From: Pontivivens sp032464575 | GTDB lineage: Bacteria; Pseudomonadota; Alphaproteobacteria; Rhodobacterales; Rhodobacteraceae | Length of the DNA stretch: 64,000 nucleotides | Assembly (NCBI GenBank): GCA_032464575.1 | Contig: JAWDKM010000001.1 | Location: 62,001 to 126,000 of the forward strand | Direction: 5' to 3' | Shown: positions 44,798-53,309 of the stretch, piece by piece | Layout: the number at the start of each line of letters is the position of its first letter | Numbering within the stretch: position 1 is the stretch's first letter | Made by a program: the position numbers and the translations under genes | The notes under the pieces: model-generated | Database searches by the model: none | Told to the model about the DNA's origin: nothing | What the model saw: only the letters and a program-made list of their open reading frames with translations

Positions 44798-45937
44798 ATG
44801 CTGGGACTGTTCAGACGGGCGGCGCCCGACGTGAAGGCGAGTGCGGCGGGGCCGGTCGTGGCCTTTCACGGCGCGGGCCGGGCGGCGTGGAGCGCGCGCG
44901 ACGCGGGGACGCTGACGCGGGTGGGCTTCACGGGCAATCCGGTGGGCTTTCGTTGCGTGAAGCTGATCGCGGAGGCGGCGGCGGCGGTGCCGCTGGCGCT
45001 GCAGGACGCCGAGCGTCGCTACGACGTGCATCCGGCGCTGGAGCTGATGGCGCGGCCCAATGCCGGGCAGGGCGGGGCCGAGATGCTGGAGGCGTTCTAC
45101 GGCCAGCTCCTGCTCACCGGGAACGGGTATCTGGAGGCGGTGGGCGAGGCGGGCCTGCCGGTTCAGCTGCACGTGCTGCGCTCGGACCGGATGCGGGTGG
45201 TGCCGGGCTCCGACGGCTGGCCGGTGGCCTATGAGTATGCCGTGGGCCAGAAGAAGCACCGCTTCCCGGCGGAAACGGTGTGCCATGTGAAGGCCTGGCA
45301 TCCGACGGATGATCATTACGGGCTGTCGGCCATGCAGGCGGCGGCGACGGCGCTGGATGTGCACAATGCCGCATCGAAATGGTCGAAGGCACTGCTGGAC
45401 AACGCGGCGCGGCCCTCGGGCGCGATCGTCTATCGTTCGGCGGACGGGCAGGGGGTGCTGGGGGCCGAGCAGTACGACCGGCTGAAGTCGGAGCTCGAAG
45501 GGCAGCACCAGGGGGCCGCGAACGCGGGACGGCCGATGCTGCTGGAAGGCGGGCTCGACTGGAAGCCGATGGGTTTCTCCCCGTCCGACATGGAGTTCCA
45601 GAAGACCAAGGAGGCGGCGGCGCGCGAGATCGCGCTCGCCTTCGGTGTGCCGCCGATGCTGCTGGGTCTGCCGGGGGACGCGACCTATGCGAATTACCAG
45701 GAGGCGAACCGGGCGTTCTACCGCCTGACGGTGCTGCCATTGGTGGGCAAGGTGGCCGGCGCGCTGTCGCACTGGCTGCCGGGGCTCGTGGGGGCGACCT
45801 TCCGCGCGGATCTCGACGGGGTGCCGGCGCTGGCCGCCGAGCGCGAAGCGCAGTGGCGGCGCGTGGCGGATGCGGATTTCCTGAGTGATGCGGAGAAGCG
45901 CAGCCTCCTCGGCCTCGCGCCGAGGGTGGCGGAGTGA
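44798..45937 (+). CDS. GTA gp3, portal protein
   Basis: 379-residue HK97-type portal forming the dodecameric DNA gate of the head. FTGNPVGFRCVKLIAEAAAA near the N-terminus, LELMARPN, then KSELEGQHQGAANAGRP and the C-terminal FGVPPMLLGLPGDATYANYQ are family hallmarks. GGGAGAGCGGG precedes the ATG. The stop overlaps g3.5 (GTGA). Confidence 0.93.
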   Translation: MLGLFRRAAPDVKASAAGPVVAFHGAGRAAWSARDAGTLTRVGFTGNPVGFRCVKLIAEAAAAVPLALQDAERRYDVHPALELMARPNAGQGGAEMLEAFYGQLLLTGNGYLEAVGEAGLPVQLHVLRSDRMRVVPGSDGWPVAYEYAVGQKKHRFPAETVCHVKAWHPTDDHYGLSAMQAAATALDVHNAASKWSKALLDNAARPSGAIVYRSADGQGVLGAEQYDRLKSELEGQHQGAANAGRPMLLEGGLDWKPMGFSPSDMEFQKTKEAAAREIALAFGVPPMLLGLPGDATYANYQEANRAFYRLTVLPLVGKVAGALSHWLPGLVGATFRADLDGVPALAAEREAQWRRVADADFLSDAEKRSLLGLAPRVAE

Positions 45938-46170
45938 AGGGGCGCACCGGCGGCTCGCGCTTTCTCTACGAGCCGTTCGATGCGACCTCGGCCAAGCTCG
46001 ACACGCTGGAGCAGGTGACCGAGGAGCGCTGGGTCGCGCTGGAGCGGCGGCTCGGCGGGATCGAGGTGCTGCTCGACCGAATGGAGCGGCGCATGTGGAT
46101 GGCGGTCTATGGCGTGGCGACGGTGCTGGCGACGCAGGGGCTGTTTCTGGTGCTCACGGGGCAGGTTTGA
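45934..46170 (+). CDS. GTA g3.5 small membrane-anchored protein
   Basis: 78 residues starting with GTG that overlaps the portal stop. A coiled-coil segment (about 20-50; LEQVTEERWVALERRLGGIE) leads into a C-terminal TM helix (about 54-75). Matches the position and type of orfg3.5 in R. capsulatus. Its role in GTA assembly is unclear. Confidence 0.65.
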   Translation: MKGRTGGSRFLYEPFDATSAKLDTLEQVTEERWVALERRLGGIEVLLDRMERRMWMAVYGVATVLATQGLFLVLTGQV

Positions 46171-46220
46171 GGGGGGCTGGCGGTGCTCCCCCCTCTCTCT
46201 GGGGCTCCCCCCCTCCCTAA

Positions 46221-46242
46221 CCCTCCCCCCGAGGGGGGGAGG
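46221..46242. repeat. Perfect CCCTCCCCCC hairpin before GTA g4
   Basis: Ten-base perfect stem CCCTCCCCCC/GGGGGGAGGG with a GA loop, in the 118-bp gap before the prohead protease. No T-run, so a structural or processing element is more likely than a terminator. Confidence 0.55.
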
Positions 46243-46288
46243 GGATTTCAGGGCTTCGGTCAGGGACCATTCTGGACAGGAGAATTCG

Positions 46289-46849
46289 ATGACGGTTTTC
46301 GATCCGGCCGCCGGGCTGGAAAAGAAGTTCTGCGCGCTCGGCGAGGAGCTGGTGCTGGAGGACGATGCGGTGATCGCGGGCTATGCCTCGCTCTACGGCA
46401 TCGCGGACCAGGGCGGCGACATCGTGCAGCGCGGGGCCTATGCCGTGGCGCTGGAGGCGCTGCGCACGCGGGGCCGGTCGGTCAAGATGCTCTGGCAGCA
46501 CGATCCCTGCACGCCGATCGGCGTGTGGGACGAGGTGCGCGAGGATGCGCGCGGGCTCTACGTGCGCGGGCGGCTCTTGACCGAGGTGCAGGCGGGGCGG
46601 GAGGCGCTGGCACTGCTGAAGGCGGGTGCGATTGACGGGCTTTCCATCGGCTACCGCACCATCCGGGCGGAGAAGGCCGGGACAGGGCGGCTCCTGCACG
46701 AACTCGAACTCTGGGAAGTGTCGATGGTGACGTTTCCGATGCTTCCCGAGGCGCGGGCGCAGTCGAAATCCTCCGACGAGGAGGAGGCTGGTGCGCTCGT
46801 CGATACCCTGGCGGAGATCTTTTCCGAAGCCAGGGACCTGATGGCCTGA
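46289..46849 (+). CDS. GTA gp4, prohead protease
   Basis: 186-residue HK97-type (U35) maturation protease that trims the capsid N-termini. Catalytic His71 in LWQHDP and Ser119 in IDGLSIGY; EVSMVTFPMLPEA is conserved. GGAG lies 7 nt upstream of ATG 46289. The frame upstream is open but crosses the hairpin. Confidence 0.92.
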   Translation: MTVFDPAAGLEKKFCALGEELVLEDDAVIAGYASLYGIADQGGDIVQRGAYAVALEALRTRGRSVKMLWQHDPCTPIGVWDEVREDARGLYVRGRLLTEVQAGREALALLKAGAIDGLSIGYRTIRAEKAGTGRLLHELELWEVSMVTFPMLPEARAQSKSSDEEEAGALVDTLAEIFSEARDLMA

Positions 46850-46888
46850 CGGGCCGGTTTTCTCACGACCAATTTCAAGGATAGATTG

Positions 46889-48055
46889 ATGCGCGACATC
46901 GAGACCAAGACCGGCGGGCCGGCCCGCGACGTGAAGGCGGCCCTGACGGGCTTCCTGAGCGAATTCAAGACTTTTCAGGATGACATTCAGACCAAGCTCA
47001 ATGAACAGGAGAGCCGCTTGACCATGATGCAGGCCAAATCCGCACGCCCCGCCCTGTCGGCCGCCGCCGAGGTCGAGATGCCCCACCAGAAGGCGTTCGC
47101 AGCCTACCTCCGCTCCGGCGACGATGATGGCCTGCGCGGCCTGGGCCTGGAGGAGAAGGGTCTCTCCACGCAGGTGAGCGCGGAGGGCGGCTACCTCGTC
47201 GATCCGCAGACCGCCGAGACGATCAAGGGCGTGCTGCTGGGCGCCTCCTCGCTGCGTGCGGTTGCGAACGTGGTGCAGGTGGAAAGCTCCGCCTTCGACG
47301 TGCTGGTCGACCATGCGGATACCGGCGCGGGCTGGTCCGACGAGACGGCGAACGCGACCGAGACCGCGGCACCGCAGCTGGAGCGCATCTCGATCCCGCT
47401 CCACGAGCTTTCCGCCATGCCGAAGGCGTCGCAGCGCCTGCTCGACGACAGCGCCTTCGACGTCGAGGGCTGGCTGGCGGACCGGATCGCCGACAAGTTC
47501 GCGCGGGCCGAGAGCGTGTCCTTCATCAACGGTGACGGCGCGGGCAAGCCGACGGGGTTCCTGACCTACACCGCCGTCGAGAACGATGCGTGGACCTGGG
47601 GCAATCTCGGCTATGTCGCGACGGGGGTGGCGGGCGATTTCTCCTCCACCGAGCCTGCGGATGCGATCGTCGATCTCGTCTATGCGCTCGGCGCACGCTA
47701 CCGCGCCGGGGCGTCCTTCGTCATGAACTCGAAGACCGCCGGTGCCGTGCGCAAGATGAAGGACGCGGATGGCCGGTTCCTGTGGACCGACACGATGGCC
47801 GCCGGTGAGCCTGCGCGCCTGATGGGCTATCCGGTGCTGATCTGCGAGGACATGCCGGACATCGCGGCGGATGCGACCGCCATCGCCTTCGGCGACTTTG
47901 CCAACGGCTACACCATCGCCGAGCGTCCGGACATGCGCATCCTGCGCGATCCGTTTTCGGCCAAGCCCAACGTGCAGTTCTTCGCGACCAAGCGCGTGGG
48001 CGGGGACGTCAGCGACTTCGCGGCGATCAAGCTGCTGAAGTTCGCGGCCTCCTGA
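46889..48055 (+). CDS. GTA gp5, major capsid protein
   Basis: 388-residue HK97-fold capsid. The N-terminal scaffold-like helical region (about 1-105, with FQDDIQTKLNEQESRL) is expected to be removed by gp4. The mature part begins near LSTQVSAEGGYLVDPQTAE. Core elements PLHELSAMPKASQRLLDDSA and the C-terminal RVGGDVSDFAAIKLLKFA are typical. A TTG directly before the ATG is an alternative start. Confidence 0.94.
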   Translation: MRDIETKTGGPARDVKAALTGFLSEFKTFQDDIQTKLNEQESRLTMMQAKSARPALSAAAEVEMPHQKAFAAYLRSGDDDGLRGLGLEEKGLSTQVSAEGGYLVDPQTAETIKGVLLGASSLRAVANVVQVESSAFDVLVDHADTGAGWSDETANATETAAPQLERISIPLHELSAMPKASQRLLDDSAFDVEGWLADRIADKFARAESVSFINGDGAGKPTGFLTYTAVENDAWTWGNLGYVATGVAGDFSSTEPADAIVDLVYALGARYRAGASFVMNSKTAGAVRKMKDADGRFLWTDTMAAGEPARLMGYPVLICEDMPDIAADATAIAFGDFANGYTIAERPDMRILRDPFSAKPNVQFFATKRVGGDVSDFAAIKLLKFAAS

Positions 48056-48096
48056 TCGGGGCGGGGCCGGGCGGTTCGTCCGGCCTGATGCGGGAG

Positions 48097-48245
48097 ATCG
48101 TCGGGTCTGGCCCGACGATGACGCCCGCCTTCTGATCGCGTCGATTTGCTTTGATCGGATGCGACAGGGGGCGGGAGATGCTCGGGTCTGGCCCGAGCAT
48201 GACGGCTTCTTGCAAGCGCGTCATCGTCGGGTGTCGACCCGGCGA
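48097..48245. repeat. Three family-A palindromes between GTA g5 and g6
   Basis: 48097-48119 (ATCGTCGGG/CCCGACGAT), 48178-48200 (ATGCTCGGG/CCCGAGCAT) and 48223-48245 (ATCGTCGGG/CCCGGCGAT), with GATGACG-type flanks. The first two have the same arms as the pair at 1552-1609. Confidence 0.7.
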
Positions 48246-48272
48246 TCTTCTGACATCCGTGACTGAACCGAG

Positions 48273-48299
48273 AGGGCGGCTCGAGAGGCCGCCCTTTTT
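48273..48299 (+). terminator. Terminator-like hairpin after the GTA capsid gene
   Basis: Stem AGGGCGGC/GCCGCCCT, 7-nt loop and five T residues, 218 bp after the capsid stop and 35 bp before g6. Could reduce tail-gene expression relative to capsid. Confidence 0.8.
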
Positions 48300-48333
48300 G
48301 TTGCCGACCCGTCCCGAGGGGGGATCCTCCGAC

Positions 48334-48909
48334 ATGATACTGACCGAACTGGCCGGCCCGGTGAACACCGTGGTGCCGGTGCGCACCTTTGCCGATCACC
48401 TGCGCATGGGCTCGGGCTTCGCCGATGACGGCTCCGAGGACGTGGTGCTGGAGATGTATTTGCGCGTGGCCGCCGCCGCCATCGAGGCGCGGGTGGGCAA
48501 GGCGCTGATCACGCGGCGCCTGCGCTGGGTGCTGACCGGCTGGCAGAGCTGCGACCGGCAGGGGCTTCCCGTCGCTCCGGTGGCCGAGATGGTGAGCGTG
48601 CGCGTCGTCGATGGGGGGGGCGGGTCCATGGTGCTCGACCCCGGCCGCTACACGCTGCAGCCCGATACGCATCGCCCGACGCTGGTGGCGCGCACCCGCT
48701 CCTTCCCGACGATCCCGGAGGGGGGGCAGGCGGAGCTCGTCTTCGACGCAGGCTGGGGTACGGAGAGTGCGGACGTGCCCGCCGATCTGCGGCAGGCGGT
48801 GATGCTGCTGGCCGCGAATTACTACGAGAACCGGTCGGGCGAGGGCGACGGGGCGATGCCCTTCGCAGTCCAGGCGCTTCTGGACGCGCACCGCCCGGTC
48901 CGGCTGTGA
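48334..48909 (+). CDS. GTA gp6, head-tail connector (adaptor)
   Basis: 191-residue adaptor protein that binds below the portal (gp6/DUF-type connector family). Visible: EMYLRVAAAAIEARVGKALI, RYTLQPDTHRPTLVAR and the helical C-terminus LRQAVMLLAANYYENR. ATG 48334 is taken because the frame upstream passes through the terminator and repeats. Confidence 0.85.
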   Translation: MILTELAGPVNTVVPVRTFADHLRMGSGFADDGSEDVVLEMYLRVAAAAIEARVGKALITRRLRWVLTGWQSCDRQGLPVAPVAEMVSVRVVDGGGGSMVLDPGRYTLQPDTHRPTLVARTRSFPTIPEGGQAELVFDAGWGTESADVPADLRQAVMLLAANYYENRSGEGDGAMPFAVQALLDAHRPVRL

Positions 48910-48920
48910 GGAGGGGCGGC

Positions 48921-49256
48921 ATGGAGATCCCCGACCTCAACCGGCAGATGGTGCTGGAGACCCGCGCGCTGACGCCCGATGGCGGCGGCGGGCAGGTGGA
49001 GGGCTGGCAGGCGGTGGGCCAGTTGTGGGCCGCGATCGAGCGGCCCGCGGCACGGCTGGTGCGTGAGGGGGCGGCCGAGGTTTCGGCCGTTCGGGTGCGC
49101 ATCATCGTGCGGGCCGCGCCTGCCGGCCGGGCGCGCCGCCCTGTGCCGGGTCAGCGCCTGCGCATGGGCGACCGCGCCTTCACCATCATCGGCGTCAGCG
49201 AATACGACCGCGGCGCGCACTACCTGCAGCTCTGGGCCGAGGAGGGTGCGGTATGA
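48921..49256 (+). CDS. GTA gp7, head closure protein
   Basis: 111-residue head-tail stopper of the SPP1 gp16-like fold: LNRQMVLETRALTPDGGGGQ, then WAAIERPAARLV and the beta-rich LRMGDRAFTIIGVSEYDRGA. GAGGAGG sits 6 nt upstream of ATG 48921; GTG 48906 is less likely. Its stop overlaps the next start. Confidence 0.85.
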   Translation: MEIPDLNRQMVLETRALTPDGGGGQVEGWQAVGQLWAAIERPAARLVREGAAEVSAVRVRIIVRAAPAGRARRPVPGQRLRMGDRAFTIIGVSEYDRGAHYLQLWAEEGAV

Positions 49257-49654
49257 GTGCGCTGTCTTGGCCGTTGCAGCAGGCGGTGTTCGCGGCCCTG
49301 AGCGCAGCACCCGCCGTCACCGACCTCGCCGATGTGCTCGACATGCCGGAGGGGGAGACCACGGGCGATTACGTGAGCATCGGGCAGGAGATCGTGCGGT
49401 CTCGCGGGGCGGCGAGCGCGGAGACGCTGACCCACGACCTGACCGTCGAGGTGCATTCGCGCGGGCACGGGTTCGCCCGCGCGAAGGAGATTGCGGGGGC
49501 GGTCACCGACACGCTGCTCGGCGCGCCGCTGACCGTGGCGGGGGCACGGGTCATCGGCACGCGCTTCGTGCGGTCCCGGGCGCGGCGCGCGCGGGGGCTG
49601 GAACGCCGGCGCATCGAGCTCGTCTTCCGCATCATCCTGGAGCGCGCCGTCTGA
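49253..49654 (+). CDS. GTA gp8, tail terminator (DUF3168)
   Basis: 133-residue tail-completion protein: LQQAVFAALSAAPAVTDLAD, then GDYVSIGQEIV and a C-terminal RRIELVFRIILE strand. Overlaps gp7 by 4 nt (ATGA). It caps the tail tube and joins it to the head. Confidence 0.87.
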   Translation: MSALSWPLQQAVFAALSAAPAVTDLADVLDMPEGETTGDYVSIGQEIVRSRGAASAETLTHDLTVEVHSRGHGFARAKEIAGAVTDTLLGAPLTVAGARVIGTRFVRSRARRARGLERRRIELVFRIILERAV

Positions 49655-49703
49655 CGCGCCTCAGCTTTTCTCTCAAGTCATTTCAGAATAGGGATTTTCG
49701 ATC

Positions 49704-50117
49704 ATGGCCACGCAACTGGGCAGGGATCTGCTGATCAAGATCGACATGACCGGCTCCGGCGGGTTCGAGACCGTGGCGGGCCTGCGCGCCAGCCGCATCT
49801 CGTTCAACGCGGAGACGGTGGACGTGACCAACATGGAAAGCGCCGGCGGCTGGCGTGAGCTGCTCGCGGGTGCGGGCGTGCGCTCGGCCTCCATGACCGG
49901 GTCGGGCGTCTTCATGGACGAGACGACGGATGCGCGGGCGCGCCAGATCTTCTTCGACGGGGACATCCCGGACTTCCAGATCGTGGTGCCCGATTTCGGA
50001 ACCATCGAGGGCGCGTTCCAGATCACCGGGCTGGAATATTCGGGCGAGTTCGACGGCGAGGCGGTCTACGAGATGTCGATGGCGAGCGCTGGTGCGCTGA
50101 GCTTCGTCGCACTCTGA
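49704..50117 (+). CDS. GTA gp9, major tail tube protein
   Basis: 137-residue tube protein. Typical sequence: MATQLGRDLLIKIDMTGSGG, SFNAETVDVTNMESAGGWRE and a late EGAFQITGLEYSGEFDGEAV. Its stop overlaps gp10 by one base (TGATG). Confidence 0.92.
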   Translation: MATQLGRDLLIKIDMTGSGGFETVAGLRASRISFNAETVDVTNMESAGGWRELLAGAGVRSASMTGSGVFMDETTDARARQIFFDGDIPDFQIVVPDFGTIEGAFQITGLEYSGEFDGEAVYEMSMASAGALSFVAL

Positions 50118-50425
50118 TGGCGAACCCCTGGCGCGGCGAGGTGTCGCTGGAGCTGGAGGGCGGGGCGGTGTCGCTGCGCCTGACGCTCGGCGCGCTGGCG
50201 GAGCTGGAGGCGGAGCTCGGCACCGGCTCGCTGGCGGAACTGGTGGAACGCTTCGAGGGCGGCTCCTACGCGGCGCGTGACATCCTGGCGCTGCTGCGCG
50301 CCGGGATGCGCGGGGCGGGGGCGGATGCGGAGCGGCTGACGGGCGAGGCTGTCGTCGGCGGTCCGCTGGAGGCGGCGCGGGTTGCAGCCCGCCTGCTCTC
50401 CGTCACCTTCGCGGTGCCCGAGTGA
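50117..50425 (+). CDS. GTA gp10, tail assembly chaperone-like protein
   Basis: 102-residue protein in the GTA gp10 family, with LRLTLGALAELEAELGTGSL typical of tail-assembly chaperones that guide tape measure folding. Located between tail tube and tape measure, where phages encode such chaperones. Confidence 0.82.
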   Translation: MANPWRGEVSLELEGGAVSLRLTLGALAELEAELGTGSLAELVERFEGGSYAARDILALLRAGMRGAGADAERLTGEAVVGGPLEAARVAARLLSVTFAVPE

Positions 50426-50616
50426 TGGACTGGCCCGGCCTGATGCGGCTCGGCCTCGTCGAGCTGCGGCTGACGCCGGACCAGTTCTGGGCGCTGACCC
50501 CGGCGGAGCTGACGCTGATGGCGGGGCTCGAGACGGTCCCGCCGCAGGTCGTCACCCGCGGGCGGCTGGCCGAGCTCGCCGCCCTCTACCCCGATGAAAG
50601 GACACGCGATGGATGA
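50425..50616 (+). CDS. GTA gp10.1, small tail assembly chaperone
   Basis: 63 residues (MDWPGLMRLGLVELRLTPDQ, FWALTPAELTLMAGLE). A DUF-type second chaperone found before GTA tape measure genes. ATG 50425 overlaps the gp10 stop by one base; GTG 50422 is equivalent. It overlaps gp11 by 8 nt. Confidence 0.75.
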   Translation: MDWPGLMRLGLVELRLTPDQFWALTPAELTLMAGLETVPPQVVTRGRLAELAALYPDERTRDG

Positions 50617-51268
50617 CGAACGCGACGTGGAGGCGCTCTTCGAAGAGATCGACGACGCCGTCGCCTCGACGAGCCAGGTGGTGCAGGCCTTCGGCCGCGA
50701 ACTGCGCGCGACCGAGCGCAGCATCGGCGACACGCAGGAGGCGGTGCGCGGCCTCGACCGCTCGATGGGCCGCAACCTGCGCGGCGCTTTCGATGCGCTG
50801 ATCTTCGATGGCGAGCGGGCCTCGGACGCGCTGCGCGGCATGATGCAGGGGCTGTCGAACTCCGTCCTGAACTCGGCGCTGAAGCCGGTGCAGGACGCGG
50901 TGGGGGGCGGGATCTCCGGCCTCGTCACCAAGGGGATCGGATCGCTATTGCCGTTCGAGAAGGGCGGCGTCATGGCCTCGGGCCGGGTGCGCGCCTTTGC
51001 CAAAGGCGGCGTGGTGACCGGGCCGCAGACCTTTCCGATGCGCGGCGGGCGCACGGGGCTGATGGGCGAGGCGGGACCGGAGGCGATCATGCCGCTGACC
51101 CGCGGCGCCGACGGCTCCCTCGGTGTGCGGGCCGAGGGCGGCGGTGGCGGCTCCGTGCATGTCACGATGAACATCTCCACGCCCGATGCGGAGAGCTTCC
51201 GCCGCTCCAAGGCGCAGGTCGCCGCCGAGATGAACCGCGCGCTCGCCCGGGGCAAGCGCAACATGTGA
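50609..51268 (+). CDS. GTA gp11, short tape measure protein
   Basis: 219-residue tail tape measure. The N-terminal coiled coil (about 1-65), the helix LRGAFDALIFDGERASDALR and the Gly-rich KGGVMASGRVRAFAKGGVV and GLMGEAGPEAIMPLTRG motifs are typical of tape measure C-termini. Its small size predicts a short tail, as in RcGTA. AAAGGA 7 nt upstream supports ATG 50609 over 50594. Confidence 0.88.
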   Translation: MDDERDVEALFEEIDDAVASTSQVVQAFGRELRATERSIGDTQEAVRGLDRSMGRNLRGAFDALIFDGERASDALRGMMQGLSNSVLNSALKPVQDAVGGGISGLVTKGIGSLLPFEKGGVMASGRVRAFAKGGVVTGPQTFPMRGGRTGLMGEAGPEAIMPLTRGADGSLGVRAEGGGGGSVHVTMNISTPDAESFRRSKAQVAAEMNRALARGKRNM

Positions 51269-51283
51269 GCGCCCCTGCGGGGC

Positions 51284-51353
51284 GGCCTTCGGCGAGGATA
51301 CTTGGAGAAGAGAGAGCGGCATTCTCTCTTCGTCAAATATCCCCGCCGGAGGC
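51284..51353. repeat. Inverted pair of family-B repeats between GTA g11 and g12
   Basis: Left copy 51284-51315 (GCCTTCGGCGAGGATACTTG and onward) and right copy 51322-51353 (TTCTCTCTTCGTCAAATATC and onward, ending CGGAGGC) are reverse complements apart from a few changes. They can form a stem of about 30 bp with a 6-nt loop, 15 nt after the g11 stop. Confidence 0.7.
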
Positions 51354-51383
51354 GAAAAGACATCTTCTCCAGAGGGATAGGCC

Positions 51384-52010
51384 ATGAACTTCCACGAGGT
51401 GCGGTTCCCGGCCGCCGTGAGCTTCGGCTCCACCGGCGGGCCGGAGCGGCGGACGGAGATCGTGACGCTGGCAAGCGGGCACGAGGAGCGCAACAGCCCC
51501 TGGGCGCATGCGCGGCGGCGCTACGATGCGGGGATCGGCGTGCGCTCGCTCGACGATCTGGAGACGGTCGTGGGCTTCTTCGAGGCGCGGGCCGGGCGGC
51601 TCTACGGGTTCCGCTGGAAGGACTGGACGGATTTCCGGTCGGGGCCGTCCACGCGCGATCCGGAGGCGCTGGATCAGGAGATCGCGGTGGGCGACGGAGC
51701 GACGACGGCGTTCCAGTTGGTGAAGGTCTACCGCTCGGGTCCGGTGAGCTATGCCCGGCCGATCGAGAAGCCGGTGGCGAACACGTTGCGCGTCGCGGTG
51801 GGCGGCGTGGAGCTGTTCACCGGGTTCGCGCTCGATACGGCGACGGGGCTCGTGAGTTTCGATGCGCCTCCCGCTGACGGGGCGGCGATCACCGCGGGGT
51901 ATGAATTCGACGTGCCGGTGCGCTTCGACACGGACCGGATCGAGACCTCCATCGCGGGCTTTCAGGCGGGCGAGATCCCCTCGATCCCGATCGTGGAGGT
52001 CCGGGTCTGA
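51384..52010 (+). CDS. GTA gp12, distal tail protein (DUF2460)
   Basis: 208-residue distal tail protein: FHEVRFPAAVSFGSTGGPER, RRRYDAGIGVRSLDDLETVV and the GRLYGFRWKDWTDF signature of DUF2460. It forms the ring at the tail tip. Its last base overlaps gp13 (TGATG). Confidence 0.92.
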   Translation: MNFHEVRFPAAVSFGSTGGPERRTEIVTLASGHEERNSPWAHARRRYDAGIGVRSLDDLETVVGFFEARAGRLYGFRWKDWTDFRSGPSTRDPEALDQEIAVGDGATTAFQLVKVYRSGPVSYARPIEKPVANTLRVAVGGVELFTGFALDTATGLVSFDAPPADGAAITAGYEFDVPVRFDTDRIETSIAGFQAGEIPSIPIVEVRV

Positions 52011-52882
52011 TGCGGGAGATCGATGCGGAGCTGCAGGCGCGGCTCGATGGCGGGGCGACGCGGATGTGCCGGGCCTGGCGGCTGGAGCGGCGCGACGGCG
52101 TGGTGCTGGGCTTCACCGACCACGACCGCGCGCTGGTGATCGACGGGGAGCGCTACGAGGCGGCCTCGGGGCTGACCGCCGGGGCGATCCAGGCGGGGCT
52201 GGGGCTCAGCGTCGACAATGCGGAGGCGGTGGGGGCGCTGACCTCCGACGGGATCACGGAAGCCGACATCGCGGCGGGGCTCTATGACGGGGCTTCGGTC
52301 CGGATGTGGCTGGTGGACTGGGAGCGGACGGATCTTCGGGTGCCCTTGTTTACGGGGCGGATCGGGGAGATCACGCGCGGCAACGGGCGGTTCGAGGCGG
52401 AGTTGCGCTCGGTCGTCGAGGATCTGGGGCGGCCCACGGGGCGCGCACTGCTGGCGCAATGCGATGCGGAGCTGGGCGATGCGCGCTGTGGCGTGGATCT
52501 GGAGACGCCGGTCTTTCGGACCGAGGCGGTCGTGACCGGGCGCGATGCGGCGGGTTTGCTGCTGGCCGAGCTGCCGGGCTACGCGCCGGGCTGGTTCGCC
52601 GGGGGCACGCTGGAGTGGAGCGACGGGCGGCGGATGCGGATCCGGCGGGACGAGGCGCGCGCTGGCGCCCGGCTGATCGCGTTGCAGGAGCCGGTGGACG
52701 TCGCGGTCGGCGAGACGGTCGTGCTGCGTGCGGGATGCGACAAACGTGAGGTGACGTGTCGGGAGAAGTTCGGGAATTTCGTGAACTTCCGCGGCTTTCC
52801 TCACATTCCGGGGTCGGACTGGCTGACCTCCTACCCCAACCAGGGGGAGGGTCACGATGGCGGATCATTGCGCAAGGGCTGA
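52010..52882 (+). CDS. GTA gp13, baseplate hub protein (DUF2163)
   Basis: 290-residue hub protein. DUF2163 features: CRAWRLERRDGVVLGFTDHD and LTAGAIQAGLGLSVDNAEAV. Four cysteines (151, 160, 243, 250; CDAELGDARC and CDKREVTC) form a likely Fe-S site, as in the related lambda gpL. The ending GNFVNFRGFPHIPG is conserved. It overlaps gp14 by 26 nt. Confidence 0.9.
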   Translation: MREIDAELQARLDGGATRMCRAWRLERRDGVVLGFTDHDRALVIDGERYEAASGLTAGAIQAGLGLSVDNAEAVGALTSDGITEADIAAGLYDGASVRMWLVDWERTDLRVPLFTGRIGEITRGNGRFEAELRSVVEDLGRPTGRALLAQCDAELGDARCGVDLETPVFRTEAVVTGRDAAGLLLAELPGYAPGWFAGGTLEWSDGRRMRIRRDEARAGARLIALQEPVDVAVGETVVLRAGCDKREVTCREKFGNFVNFRGFPHIPGSDWLTSYPNQGEGHDGGSLRKG

Positions 52883-53309
52883 TGTGGTCGAGGTGGCGCG
52901 TAGCTGGATCGGCACGCCCTACATCCACCAGACCAGCATGAAGGGCGCGGGCACCGATTGCCTGGGCCTGATCCGCGGGGTCTGGCGCGAGTTGATGGGC
53001 GCGGAGCCCGAGGCGCTGCCGGCCTACACCCCCGACTGGTCGGAGATCGACCGGGTGGAGCGGCTGTGGGCCGGGGCCGACCGGCATCTCGTGCAGGTCG
53101 AGGCGGCCGAGCGGCCGGGCGACGTGCTGCTCTTTCGGATGAAGGGGCAGGCGGTTGCGAAGCATCTCGGCATCCTGGGCGAAACGCGCCCCGGGGCGCG
53201 CACCCTCATCCATGCCTATTCCGGCCACGGGGTGGTCGAGAGCCCGCTGGGACCCGCCTGGGCCCGGCGGGTCGTGGCGGTTTTTGCCTTTCCGGCAAAG
53301 GAGATCTGA
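52857..53309 (+). CDS. GTA gp14, NlpC/P60 cell-wall peptidase
   Basis: 150-residue NlpC/P60 enzyme. Catalytic Cys35 in GTDCLGLIRG and His103 in AVAKHLGILGE are intact. Expected to cut peptidoglycan during GTA DNA entry. The gp15 start follows the stop with no gap. Confidence 0.92.
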   Translation: MADHCARADVVEVARSWIGTPYIHQTSMKGAGTDCLGLIRGVWRELMGAEPEALPAYTPDWSEIDRVERLWAGADRHLVQVEAAERPGDVLLFRMKGQAVAKHLGILGETRPGARTLIHAYSGHGVVESPLGPAWARRVVAVFAFPAKEI

